From Pseudomonas sp. S35 (GTDB taxonomy: Bacteria; Pseudomonadota; Gammaproteobacteria; Pseudomonadales; Pseudomonadaceae), in the NCBI RefSeq assembly GCF_009866765.1, contig NZ_CP019431.1:4340001-4404000 (forward strand): 64,000 bases of DNA, given 5' to 3'. The position numbers were made by a program, and so were the translations under genes. Within the stretch, counting starts at the first letter, position 1, and each line of letters starts with the position of its first letter. The notes beneath the pieces are model-generated. The model made no database searches and was not told the origin of the DNA. It was given only the letters and a program-made list of their open reading frames with translations. Below are positions 44,421 to 53,257 of the stretch, piece by piece.

Positions 44421-45133
44421 TGTGCAGCCTCCACTGGGACGACGACGGGCGTCAGCTCACGGGTAAGGCGGCGGTCAAAACGATGCAATCGGATCGCGTG
44501 GATGATGAAGGCGCAAATCGCCGTGGGGATGCCCCACACAGCAATGTGCAGTGGCTCTACATCAATTCCCGAGCCCAGCAGGAAGGTGTGCATCAACGCG
44601 ATAGCACCAAAGGCGACAAAGATATCCTCACCAAAAAACAGCCCGACATTGTCCGTCGCCGCGCACATGGCCAATACCTTGTGGCGCACCTTGTCCGGCA
44701 GTTTGCCGTAACGTTTTTCTGCCGCGCCTTCTGCCATCGGTGCCAATAGCGGACGCACCATCTGCGGGTGCCCGCCCAGGCTGGTCAAGCCCATGGCGGC
44801 GGTGGATTCGCGCACAAACAGGTAGATAATCAGCAAGCGCCCGACCGTGGCGCGCTCAAACCGCGCAATCCAGTTCTGCGCATGCAGGCGCAACCCATGG
44901 CGCTCCAGCAAGCCTATGACCGCCAGGGGCAACAGCAGGATCAATTGCAGGGCACGGGTTTGAAGGAAACCATCGCCCATGGTGGCGAGGATTTTTTCCA
45001 GCGGGAAGTGGGCAGCGAGCCCGGTGGCCAACGCGGCGGCGGTGACCACCAACAACGGATTGAAGCGCAAAACAAAGCCAACCACGATCACAAGTACGCC
45101 GATCAACGGCCACAGATTCACAACGGTTTGCAT
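44417..45133 (-). CDS. DUF969 subunit of a 5-oxoproline-type transporter
   Basis: The 238-residue membrane protein MQTVVNLWPLIGVLVIVVGF has GLTSLGGHPQMVRPLLAPMA and MCAATDNVGLFFGEDIFVAF. I chose the ATG at 45133 rather than 45169 because the former begins at the conserved N-terminus. It leads the three-gene operon with pcp. Confidence 0.85.
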   Translation of the reverse strand: MQTVVNLWPLIGVLVIVVGFVLRFNPLLVVTAAALATGLAAHFPLEKILATMGDGFLQTRALQLILLLPLAVIGLLERHGLRLHAQNWIARFERATVGRLLIIYLFVRESTAAMGLTSLGGHPQMVRPLLAPMAEGAAEKRYGKLPDKVRHKVLAMCAATDNVGLFFGEDIFVAFGAIALMHTFLLGSGIDVEPLHIAVWGIPTAICAFIIHAIRLHRFDRRLTRELTPVVVPVEAAQ

Positions 45134-45179
45134 GGCGAAGAGGTCCTTAAGTGCGCGCTGCGGCGCCATTACAGCAGGA

Positions 45180-45198
45180 TGTGAACAAAGTGTTCACA
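45180..45198. promoter_or_regulatory. Perfect inverted repeat before the DUF969-DUF979-pcp operon
   Basis: TGTGAACA-AAG-TGTTCACA is an 8-bp perfect inverted repeat 47 bp before the operon start. It looks like an operator for a GntR-type dimer, but no regulator gene is nearby. The rest of 45134-45454 has no gene; it also holds the promoter for the lipoprotein at 45455. Confidence 0.55.
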
Positions 45199-45454
45199 GC
45201 AGGAAGTGGCGTGCAGTCGGCTCGGTTTTTTATTGTTGGCCCGTCAGGGCGAGCGTCAGTGGCGGCAACTGTGCTGCCTGGAGGCGGGAGGTGTCCAACA
45301 AGAAAAATTGTTGCTGCGAACCAATAAATTTTGTCGGCGGCTGAAGGCAGTACGTGTAACAAAATGTAGACAGGTCGCGAGGGATTCGCGCATCTTAGCC
45401 CCGCGCCGGAGCCCGGCACATGCCTCTTATCACTGCTGTGGATATGGAAATTCA

Positions 45455-46000
45455 ATGAAAACCCAAAAAATCCTGATCGCCCTCTCCTGCGCCGTTGCCT
45501 TGTCGATGCTCGGCGGGTGTGCCGCCAAGGTCAAAAGTGGTGGCAGCGCTGAATTGGCGATCCCGCAAGCCGCCAAACAGAACCTGGTGGTGAGCATCAA
45601 AGGTGAAAACCAACTGGAGCAGAACCCGGACTGGAACCTGCTCAAGCGTGACTGGAATAACGCACTCCAGGTCGAAGCACGCCAGGCCGGCTTCAATGTC
45701 ACAGAAACCGCCTCGGTGACCCCAAGCGGCGAAACCGGCGTCGGCATCGCCATCAACGTAAGCAAGTTCCGCTACATCGAACCCGGCTCACGGTATGTCG
45801 CCGGCGCGCTGGTAGGTAATGCCTGGGTGTTCTCCCGCGCCGATTACTCTGACCTGAAATCCGGCGCGCCAATTGGCTCGCGCACCTACGACACGTCATC
45901 GTCCGCCTGGGAAGGCATCGCTTCGGCCATGACGCAGAAGCAGGTTCAGGCGATTGCCAAGCAGATGATCAGTGACATCAAGAACGCCAAGACCCAGTAA
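45455..46000 (+). CDS. Lipoprotein of unknown function
   Basis: The 181-residue protein has a lipobox (LSMLGGCAAK) and a globular domain with WNNALQVEARQAGFNVTETA and FRYIEPGSRYVAGALVGNAW, like the DUF4410/YajG-type outer-membrane lipoproteins. The exact family is uncertain. The ATG at 45455 follows a GGAAATTCA stretch. Confidence 0.75.
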   Translation: MKTQKILIALSCAVALSMLGGCAAKVKSGGSAELAIPQAAKQNLVVSIKGENQLEQNPDWNLLKRDWNNALQVEARQAGFNVTETASVTPSGETGVGIAINVSKFRYIEPGSRYVAGALVGNAWVFSRADYSDLKSGAPIGSRTYDTSSSAWEGIASAMTQKQVQAIAKQMISDIKNAKTQ

Positions 46001-46012
46001 GACAGCAACGGG

Positions 46013-46198
46013 ATGAGCGTGCTTCTGGACTTCATCTGGAACCTGATCGACCTGGCGCTAAAGGTGCTGGAGCTCAGCTGTGACTACACACCACCACGGC
46101 GCAAACGCGTGTTCTCACTTGGGTTCGTGTTGTTCTTGGTGTTGGTGGCGGTGGTTGAACTGATCCTGCTCAACGTCTGGTTTGGACGTGGCAGCTGA
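46013..46198 (+). CDS. Small membrane protein, 61 aa
   Basis: The protein MSVLLDFIWNLIDLALKVLE has an amphipathic N-terminal helix, a basic stretch (PPRRKRVF) and one membrane helix (LGFVLFLVLVAVVELILLNV). It starts 12 nt after the lipoprotein stop. Confidence 0.7.
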   Translation: MSVLLDFIWNLIDLALKVLELSCDYTPPRRKRVFSLGFVLFLVLVAVVELILLNVWFGRGS

Positions 46199-46244
46199 GA
46201 CGGTTGCCGGGGCTCCAACCTTCACACATCAAGAGGCAGCACCG

Positions 46245-47666
46245 GTGAACGCTCCCACGCCAGACACCACGAACCTCAACCTGCAAACCCGCCTGATCGC
46301 CCTGGTGGTCGCCGTCACCTTCTTCATGGAGAACCTCGACGCCACCGTGATCGCCACCGCCCTGCCGACCATGGCCACAGCTTTCGGCGTGACGCCGGTG
46401 GACATGAACATCGGTATCACCGCCTACATTCTCGCCGTGGCGATCTTCATACCGCTGTCCAGTTGGATCGCCGACCGCTTCGGCGCCCGTCGCGTTTTTG
46501 CCGGGGCGATCATCGTATTCACCCTCGCCTCGCTGCTCTGCGGGCTGAGCCAAAGCCTCGACATGTTTGTGTTCGCCCGCGTCCTGCAGGGTATTGGTGG
46601 TGCGCTGATGGTGCCCGTGGGGCGCCTGGCAGTGCTGCGCAACACAGACAAGAAAGACCTGGTGAAGATGATCGCGGTGATCACCTGGCCCGGCCTCGTC
46701 GCCCCCATTCTCGGGCCATTGGCCGGCGGTTTGATCGTGACCCACGCGTCCTGGCCGTGGATCTTCTACGTCAACGTGCCCCTCGGCGCCTTGGCCTTGA
46801 TCGCCGCCCTGTGGCTGGTGCCGGCAGGTCGCGAGCCGAGCGTGCGCAGGTTCGATGCGAAGGGATTTATCTTGCTGGCAGGCGCCTGCGTAGCGCTGCT
46901 CGGCGGGTTGGAATGGCTGGGTAGCCAATCAGGCGAAAAGCTCATCCCGGGCGCTGCACTGGTTGCAGCGGGCCTGCTGCTGGCGGTATGGGCCGTGCAT
47001 CATTGCCGGCACGCCAGCGCCCCTCTGTTGCCGCTGGACACCCTGTCCATCACGACCTTTCGCGTGAGCATCTATGGCGGGTCGCTCTTTCGCCTGGCCA
47101 TCAGCGCCCTGCCCTTCTTGTTGCCCCTGTTATTTCAAGTGGCATTTGGCTTGTCGCCCGTGGACGCAGGCCTGCTGGTGCTGGCGGTATTCGCGGGCAA
47201 CCTGGCGATGAAGCCCTTTACCACGGCCATCATGCAGCGCTACGGCTTTCGCAACGTGTTAAGGGTCAATGGGATTATCGGCGTAGTGTCGATTGTGGCC
47301 TGCGCATTTTTTACCGCACAGACACCGTTTGCACTGATTGCCGGCGTACTGTTCGTAGGCGGGCTGTCACGCTCGATGCAGTTCACCTGCTACAACTCGA
47401 TTGGCTTTGCCGACGTACCCAAGGCGTGCATGAGCGAGGCGTCGGCGCTGTTCAGCCTGTCGTTCCAGTTGGCGATGGGCATGGGCGTGACCGTGGCGGC
47501 ACTGCTATTGCGCGCATCCATGACCGTGCAAGGGCATGAAGTTCAGGCGCAGACCGGGGATTTTCGCGTGGCGTTCGTCGGAGTGGCGTTGTTGGGGATG
47601 TTGGCGCTGGTGGATGTGTATCGGCTACCGATGGGCGCAGGGGAAAGTGTGCTGAACCGCGCATAA
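46245..47666 (+). CDS. MFS drug transporter, DHA2 (EmrB/QacA) type
   Basis: The 473-residue protein has about 13-14 membrane helices, the motif D1 FMENLDATVIATALPTMATA and the A-motif ADRFGARRVFAGAIIVFTLA. It exports drugs or other organic molecules with a proton gradient. The GTG at 46245 has AAGAGG upstream; a longer ATG frame starts inside the previous gene. Substrate unknown. Confidence 0.88.
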   Translation: MNAPTPDTTNLNLQTRLIALVVAVTFFMENLDATVIATALPTMATAFGVTPVDMNIGITAYILAVAIFIPLSSWIADRFGARRVFAGAIIVFTLASLLCGLSQSLDMFVFARVLQGIGGALMVPVGRLAVLRNTDKKDLVKMIAVITWPGLVAPILGPLAGGLIVTHASWPWIFYVNVPLGALALIAALWLVPAGREPSVRRFDAKGFILLAGACVALLGGLEWLGSQSGEKLIPGAALVAAGLLLAVWAVHHCRHASAPLLPLDTLSITTFRVSIYGGSLFRLAISALPFLLPLLFQVAFGLSPVDAGLLVLAVFAGNLAMKPFTTAIMQRYGFRNVLRVNGIIGVVSIVACAFFTAQTPFALIAGVLFVGGLSRSMQFTCYNSIGFADVPKACMSEASALFSLSFQLAMGMGVTVAALLLRASMTVQGHEVQAQTGDFRVAFVGVALLGMLALVDVYRLPMGAGESVLNRA

Positions 47667-47695
47667 ACATGGCGGTTCAACACAGGTTCGCGCAA

Positions 47696-48133
47696 TCAGG
47701 CGGTGGTGCTGACCATCGAACCCGACGTGCTGCCACCCTCGGCGGTGACGGCCTGCAACAGCGCCGAAGTCACCGTCTGCAACGCGGCAGCCGTGCCGGC
47801 AATTTGCGTTTGAGCCGCGGCGACGGCGGCAGCCTTGGCGTCGGCGCTCTGGTTGCTGGACTGCGCCTTCTGAAGAGCCTGCTGCTGCTGTTGAAGCTGC
47901 TTCTGCAACTGCTCGATCTGCTTTTTCAACTCTTTGACCGTATCGGACTGTTTCGAGACCGAAGCAACCTGGGCACCACCACCGGCTCCCGCAGCACCTT
48001 TAGTGTCAGCGCTCGCGCCGGCAGTTGAGCTGCTGGCGGCGCTGTTGGTGCTGTCGGTGGTGGCCGTGTCCGTCGAGCTGACGGTGCTTGGAGTGCTGGC
48101 TACGGAAGCGGTGGTGCTAATGTTGATAAGCAT
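47696..48133 (-). CDS. FlxA-like coiled-coil protein
   Basis: The 145-residue protein has a Ser/Thr/Ala-rich start and a strong central coiled coil (SDTVKELKKQIEQLQKQLQQ), with an Ala-rich tail. FlxA-like proteins are small, coiled and of unclear role. Its upstream region ends at the group II intron. Confidence 0.7.
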   Translation of the reverse strand: MLINISTTASVASTPSTVSSTDTATTDSTNSAASSSTAGASADTKGAAGAGGGAQVASVSKQSDTVKELKKQIEQLQKQLQQQQQALQKAQSSNQSADAKAAAVAAAQTQIAGTAAALQTVTSALLQAVTAEGGSTSGSMVSTTA

Positions 48134-48303
48134 GCCAAATGTCCGAATGTTGGAGGTTTGCGCTCCTTATCGGCCTGGCATTCAAATACTTTAGACAGCC
48201 CTTGATGTTTAGTCGCAACAGCTGAAAAAAAACCAACATGGAGGTGGGCGAAGAATTGGCGTTCTGAGGTGGGAGTTTTTGCAAAAGGTTTGCAAATCGC
48301 ACG

Positions 48304-50222
48304 ATCGAGTAGGAGGCGGATTTACATCCGCCGTCCTCTCACACCACCGTACGTACGGGTCCGTATACGGCGGTTCAGGTTATGCGGTTAAGCCGTTTTA
48401 TCGTATCCAGTATTGAGACCAGCCCCAGGCTGTCCCACAGCTTCTTCGGCAGCGCGTGATTCATATGTGACGCTCCCGAGTTCCACCATGGCCCGCGCCC
48501 GTTGAACGCTGATTTGCAGGCGCGTGCTTCGCTGATCCCCAGACGTATCAAGTTGCGCGCCCTCGTTGGGCGCTGCTTCCATTGACGCCAAATGACACAG
48601 CGAAGTTTACGGCGCATCCACCCATCCAACTCCTCAAGGGGGCGGTTGCTCTGGCTGAGCTTGAAGTAACCCGCCCAACCACGTAGCACCGGGTTAATCC
48701 GCTCAATGACGCTTGCCATCTTGTGGCCCCGCGCTCCGCGCAGCAGTTCTCTGAGCCGATCGCGCAAGCGATTCAGGCTCATCGTCGCTACTTTCAGCCT
48801 CGGCTGTTTATGCAGGCTCATCCCGTAACCCAAGTAATCACACGCCCACGGCCGTGCTACTCGGCTCTTTTCCTGATTCAACGCCAGTTTCAGGCGTTGA
48901 TTCAGGAAGCGCTCAACCCTGACCAGCACTCGCTCGCCAGCACGACGACTGCGCACATAAATGTTGGCGTCGTCGGCATAGCGTACAAAGCGATGGCCCC
49001 GCCGTTCCAGCTCGCGGTCGAGTTCATTGAGCAGGATGTTCGACAGCAACGGTGAGAACGGGCCGCCTTGCGGCGTGCCTTCCTGCCGTCGGCTGACGAT
49101 CCCGCCCGACATCATTCCCGCTTCAAGATACCGGCGGATCAGTCTGAGCACACGTTTGTCTTCGATTTGACGCTCGATGTAGGCCATCAATACATCGTGG
49201 TTGACCCGATCAAAGAACTTCTCCAGATCGAGTTCCACGCACCAGCGGTGTCCCGCCGCCACATGGGCGCGGGCGGTTCCGATAGCTTGATAAGCGCTTC
49301 GGCCCGGACGAAAGCCGTAGCTGTGGTCCGAAAACAGAGGGTCGAAGATTGGCGTGAGCTGTTGCAGCAGCGCCTGCTGGATCAGGCGATCCACGACACT
49401 GGGGATACCCAGCTGCCTTGTGCCGCCTTTGGGTTTGGGGATGTCGACGGCGCGTACACCTTGCGGGTGATACTCGCCGGCCAGCAGCCGAGACTTGAGG
49501 ATCGGCCAATACTGTTTCACGTAGCCCGCCAACTGGTCGACCGCCATGCCATCGGTACCCGGTGCGCCCTTGTTGCTGACCACGCGTTGATACGCACGCT
49601 TGAGGTTGGCGGGTGCAAGCACCCGCGCCATCAGCGTGCCCGGCTCCGCGTTCGTCCACGCCACAGACGCCGTCGATGTTTGCGCCCTGTCAGCCTTCAT
49701 CCTCGGATACCGTCCAGGACCTGGGGTAACAGTTTTCTCTTGGAGAATATTCTGCGTTTCAACATTCGACGAGACTCTGACGCCTACTGGCGGCATAACC
49801 TGTTCGGCCCTTGGTGACGCGGTAATCCGCCACTTACTACGGCCTCAGCTGACTTCTGTGAGCTCATCCCGTCGCCTCTCGACGCTCGGTAGCACAATGG
49901 CAAACCTACAGATCTCCCAGGGTAATTCGCGCGACCTTCCTGCTTATGCCTGTCGGATCTACGTCACAGCGCTCCGTGCAAGTATTGGGCTTTGAAGATA
50001 TTGGCCTTCTTACCCCGCTGCGCCGCCTCTATCCGCTTCCTGTTCGTCAGGCCAGCATTTTGCCTCGGGCTTCCTTCAGATTCGCAGTCGCCCGCGACAC
50101 CCTTGCCTCTGGCTAACACTTCCCCTTGCCGGGTGTGTAGAGGACTTTCACCTCCAAGTCACCAGCGTGGCCACCACAGCCAAGCTGGTTGCGCTTCGCG
50201 CAACGCGCCATGCCTGGCGCAC
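48304..50222 (-). mobile_element. Class C group II intron with reverse transcriptase
   Basis: The 1919-nt element begins with GUGCG (GTGCGCC, from 50222) and ends in TCGAT (48304). Near the 3' end the sequence forms a domain V-like hairpin around CCGTATACGG and CGTACGTACGG, then a domain VI-like hairpin GGCGGAT/ATCCGCC. It is inserted directly after the terminator of tRNA-Val(GAC), the classic site of class C introns. Confidence 0.9.
48375..49796 (-). CDS. ltrA: Group II intron reverse transcriptase/maturase
   Basis: The 473-residue protein has RT blocks from APANLKRAYQRVVSNKGAPG through LGIPSVVDRLIQQALLQQL, GFRPGRSAYQAI, the YADD active site in FVRYADDANIYVRS, and the maturase X domain (FKLSQSNRPLEELDGWMRRK). 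It lacks a C-terminal HNH endonuclease, as is usual in class C. It promotes splicing and retrohoming of the surrounding intron. The ATG at 49796 is the longest start; one at 49703 (MKADRAQ) is also possible. Confidence 0.93.
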   Translation of the reverse strand: MPPVGVRVSSNVETQNILQEKTVTPGPGRYPRMKADRAQTSTASVAWTNAEPGTLMARVLAPANLKRAYQRVVSNKGAPGTDGMAVDQLAGYVKQYWPILKSRLLAGEYHPQGVRAVDIPKPKGGTRQLGIPSVVDRLIQQALLQQLTPIFDPLFSDHSYGFRPGRSAYQAIGTARAHVAAGHRWCVELDLEKFFDRVNHDVLMAYIERQIEDKRVLRLIRRYLEAGMMSGGIVSRRQEGTPQGGPFSPLLSNILLNELDRELERRGHRFVRYADDANIYVRSRRAGERVLVRVERFLNQRLKLALNQEKSRVARPWACDYLGYGMSLHKQPRLKVATMSLNRLRDRLRELLRGARGHKMASVIERINPVLRGWAGYFKLSQSNRPLEELDGWMRRKLRCVIWRQWKQRPTRARNLIRLGISEARACKSAFNGRGPWWNSGASHMNHALPKKLWDSLGLVSILDTIKRLNRIT

Positions 50223-50225
50223 CAA

Positions 50226-50256
50226 CAAAAAAGGGCTCACCTTTCGGTGAGCCCTT
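50226..50256 (-). terminator. Rho-independent terminator of tRNA-Val(GAC)
   Basis: AAGGGCTCACC (50231-50241) and GGTGAGCCCTT (50246-50256) form an 11-bp stem with loop TTTC, then a T-run on the minus strand. The group II intron begins 4 nt after it. Confidence 0.93.
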
Positions 50257-50285
50257 CTAGACCGCCCAGCAGAGCGGATTTTGTT

Positions 50286-50362
50286 TGGTAGGCGCGATTG
50301 GACTCGAACCAACGACCCCCACCATGTCAAGGTGGTGCTCTAACCAACTGAGCTACGTGCCT
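50286..50362 (-). tRNA. tRNA-Val (anticodon GAC)
   Basis: A 77-nt cloverleaf with anticodon stem CCACC/GGTGG, loop TTGACAT (GAC), T-loop TTCGAGT and encoded CCA. The acceptor stem AGGCACG/CGCGCCT has an A-C mismatch at the fifth pair. The gene is otherwise complete. Confidence 0.95.
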
Positions 50363-50546
50363 GCTGTGAGGCGGCATTCTACGGAATTGCGGAGGGGTGT
50401 CAACATCTTTTTTGCAGCTAACCCTATGAATATGCGAATTTTTTATTTGCGGCCGTCATACGCGTATTTTTCGGGTGGCTGGCAGGCAATTTTCAACTGA
50501 GGTAGGATCGAGTCACTCGTAAAAAATATAAAACAGAGGTTCCAGG

Positions 50547-51830
50547 ATGGCGAACACCCCCTACCCCCAGTCCTATTACGCCGCGTCCGCGAATGCCGTT
50601 CCGCCGCGCCCGACGCTGCAAGGTGAGGTCGAAACCGATGTGTGCGTGATTGGTGCCGGCTACACCGGACTTTCCAGCGCGCTGTTCCTGCTGGAGAACG
50701 GTTTTCGCGTGACCGTGCTGGAAGCCGCCAAGGTGGGCTTTGGTGCGTCGGGCCGCAATGGCGGGCAGATCGTCAACAGCTACAGCCGTGATATCGATGT
50801 GATCGAACGCAGCGTCGGCCCTCAGCAGGCGCAACTGTTGGGGCAGATGGCGTTCGAGGGCGGCAGGATCATTCGCGAGCGGGTGGCCAAGTACCAGATC
50901 CAGTGCGACCTGAAGGACGGCGGCGTGTTCGCCGCACTCAACAGCAAGCACATGGGTCACCTGGAGTCGCAGAAGCGCCTGTGGGAGCGCTACGGCCATA
51001 CTCAGCTGGAGTTGCTGGACGAGCGTCGCATCCGTGAGGTGGTGGCGTGTGACAACTACGCAGGCGGCCTGCTGGACATGAGTGGCGGCCACATCCACCC
51101 GCTCAACCTGGCACTCGGCGAAGCTGCGGCCGTGGAGTCCCTGGGTGGCACGATCTACGAGCAATCGGCGGCAGTGCGCATCGAGCGCGGCGCCAACCCC
51201 GTGGTGCACACCGCCCAGGGCAAGGTCAGGGCCAAGTTCATCATCGTCGCGGGCAATGCCTACCTGGGCAACCTGGTACCGGAGCTGGCTGCCAAATCGA
51301 TGCCCTGCGGCACGCAAGTCATCACCACGGCGCCGCTGGGGGATGAGCTGGCCAAGACCCTTCTGCCACAGGATTACTGTGTGGAAGACTGCAACTACCT
51401 GCTCGACTACTACCGCCTCACCAGTGACAAGCGCCTGATCTTCGGCGGCGGCGTGGTATATGGCGCGCGTGACCCGGCGAATATCGAAGCGATCATTCGC
51501 CCGAAGATGCTCAAGGCCTTCCCGCAACTCAAGGATGTGAAGATCGACTACGCTTGGACCGGTAATTTCCTGCTGACCCTGTCGCGCTTGCCGCAGGTGG
51601 GGCGCCTGGGCGACAACATCTACTACTCACAGGGCTGTAGCGGCCATGGCGTGACGTACACCCACTTGGCGGGCAAGGTACTGGCTGAGGCGTTGAGAGG
51701 CCAGGCAGAGCGCTTTGATGCGTTTGCCGACCTGCCGCACTACCCGTTCCCGGGCGGGCAACTGTTGCGTACGCCGTTCGCGGCGCTGGGGGCGTGGTAC
51801 TACGGCTTGCGGGACAAGCTCGGGTTTTGA
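50547..51830 (+). CDS. puuB: FAD-dependent amine oxidoreductase, PuuB-like
   Basis: The 427-residue protein has an N-terminal dinucleotide fold (VCVIGAGYTGLSSALFLLEN), the DAO substrate region (FGASGRNGGQIVNSYSRDID) and the C-terminal YYSQGCSGHGVTYTHLAGKV. It fits gamma-glutamylputrescine oxidase (PuuB/OrdL). In pseudomonads several paralogues act on polyamines, so the exact substrate is not certain. CCAGG precedes the ATG. Confidence 0.85.
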   Translation: MANTPYPQSYYAASANAVPPRPTLQGEVETDVCVIGAGYTGLSSALFLLENGFRVTVLEAAKVGFGASGRNGGQIVNSYSRDIDVIERSVGPQQAQLLGQMAFEGGRIIRERVAKYQIQCDLKDGGVFAALNSKHMGHLESQKRLWERYGHTQLELLDERRIREVVACDNYAGGLLDMSGGHIHPLNLALGEAAAVESLGGTIYEQSAAVRIERGANPVVHTAQGKVRAKFIIVAGNAYLGNLVPELAAKSMPCGTQVITTAPLGDELAKTLLPQDYCVEDCNYLLDYYRLTSDKRLIFGGGVVYGARDPANIEAIIRPKMLKAFPQLKDVKIDYAWTGNFLLTLSRLPQVGRLGDNIYYSQGCSGHGVTYTHLAGKVLAEALRGQAERFDAFADLPHYPFPGGQLLRTPFAALGAWYYGLRDKLGF

Positions 51831-51987
51831 CGACACCACGGGAGCCGGCTCGCCGGCTCTTGCGCTGCACCGCCAAATCGCAGACACAAAAAACCCCGGT
51901 CTTTCGACCAGGGTCTTTGCTATCGGATCAAAGTAGCCAAAGGCTTGCTTTGTGCTTCAAGGCGTTCAGTGGGCCTTGAGGCAGATA

Positions 51988-52064
51988 TGGCGCAGCGGAC
52001 GGGACTCGAACCCGCGACCCCCGGCGTGACAGGCCGGTATTCTAACCGACTGAACTACCGCTGC
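51988..52064 (-). tRNA. tRNA-Asp (anticodon GTC), copy 1
   Basis: A 77-nt cloverleaf with acceptor GCAGCGG/CCGCTGC, anticodon stem CCGGC/GCCGG, loop CTGTCAC (GTC), T-loop TTCGAGT and CCA. Identical in sequence to the copy at 52170-52246. Confidence 0.97.
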
Positions 52065-52169
52065 GTATCGCTTGACCAGTTGAGCGTAAACCCTCAACCG
52101 TCTTTAAACATCTGATCGATCAGCCTGGGCTGTTCAATCTCAAGCCCGACAAGTCAGACCTGGAAAATA

Positions 52170-52246
52170 TGGCGCAGCGGACGGGACTCGAACCCGCGAC
52201 CCCCGGCGTGACAGGCCGGTATTCTAACCGACTGAACTACCGCTGC
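52170..52246 (-). tRNA. tRNA-Asp (anticodon GTC), copy 2
   Basis: It is identical to the neighbouring copy over its full length, with the same flanking ATATGG at its 3' side, suggesting tandem duplication of the cassette. Confidence 0.97.
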
Positions 52247-52301
52247 GCGTCGGTGCAACCTTTAACGTTGCGTCTCACCCGAAGGTAAGACTCTCAAGAA
52301 G

Positions 52302-52377
52302 TGGTGGGTGATGACGGGATCGAACCGCCGACCCTCTGCTTGTAAGGCAGATGCTCTCCCAGCTGAGCTAATCACCC
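52302..52377 (-). tRNA. tRNA-Val (anticodon TAC)
   Basis: A 76-nt cloverleaf with acceptor GGGTGAT/ATCACCC, anticodon loop CTTACAA (TAC), T-loop TTCGATC and encoded CCA. It leads the Val-Asp-Asp tRNA cluster. Confidence 0.97.
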
Positions 52378-52477
52378 TTTGCTTCGTTGAGGCCGCGAAA
52401 TTTACGCAGGTAGCGGACCTAAGTCAATAGCCTGCTTGAAGTTTTTCTGAAAAAGACAAAATTGCTTCAAGACCGCA

Positions 52478-53257
52478 CTACTCGCTGTAGATCATCTTCT
52501 TGCTCATGCCACCGTCCACCACGAACTCCTGGCCGGTCACAAACCCAGCCTGGCGCGACAGCAGCCACGCCACCATCGCCGCCACGTCCTCGACCGTACC
52601 CACCCTGCCCGCCGGGTGCTGGGCATGATCGGCGTCAGTCAATGGCTCGGCACGCCGCGCAGCGGGATCACGCGCATCGATCCAGCCAGGGCTGACCGCA
52701 TTCACCCGCACTTGCGGCCCGAGGCTCATCGCCAAGGCATGCGTCAACGCCAGCAAGCCGCCCTTGCTCGCCGCGTAAGCCTCGGTATCGGGCTCCGATT
52801 GACGCGCCCGGGTCGACGCCAGGTTGACGATCGCGCCGCCGTGAGCACGCAGGTACGGCGCGCAGTGCTTGGCCAGCAACATCGGCCCGCTGAGGTTTAC
52901 CGCCAGCACACGGTTCCAATAAGCCAGGTCGAGGCTTTCCAGCGTGATATTGCGCGGGTCGGCCACTGCTGCATTGCACACCAACGCATCCAGACGCCCG
53001 AACTGCCCCAGCACTTCGGCGACGCCCTGGGCGACTTGCTTCTCGTCAGCGACGTCCATGGTGATGAACCAAGCGTTCTCGCCCAGCACCTTGGACACCT
53101 TGGAGCCGCGCTCGCGGTCCAGGTCAGTCAACACCACTTGCCAGCCTTCACTGATCAGCCACGCGGCAATACCGAGGCCAATGCCCCGCGCCGCGCCCGT
53201 CACCAGCGCGACGCGGCCGTTAGTGGCCGCTGCCGCCTCCATGGACCACTCGATCAC
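52478..53257 (-). CDS. Short-chain dehydrogenase/reductase
   Basis: The 259-residue protein has the SDR cofactor motif [20 protein letters not shown], the catalytic Tyr-Lys YAASKGG and a C-terminal VDGGMSKKM. The catalytic serine is in [11 protein letters not shown]. It overlaps metZ by 4 nt and is conserved beside it in fluorescent pseudomonads; its substrate is unknown. Confidence 0.9.
   Translation of the reverse strand: MIEWSMEAAAATNGRVALVTGAARGIGLGIAAWLISEGWQVVLTDLDRERGSKVSKVLGENAWFITMDVADEKQVAQGVAEVLGQFGRLDALVCNAAVADPRNITLESLDLAYWNRVLAVNLSGPMLLAKHCAPYLRAHGGAIVNLASTRARQSEPDTEAYAASKGGLLALTHALAMSLGPQVRVNAVSPGWIDARDPAARRAEPLTDADHAQHPAGRVGTVEDVAAMVAWLLSRQAGFVTGQEFVVDGGMSKKMIYSE

Noticed and set aside
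49068-49817. Long plus-strand frame opposite the reverse transcriptase
   Set aside because: It is the complement of the RT coding frame, whose motifs (YADD, GFRPGRSAYQAI) are unambiguous.
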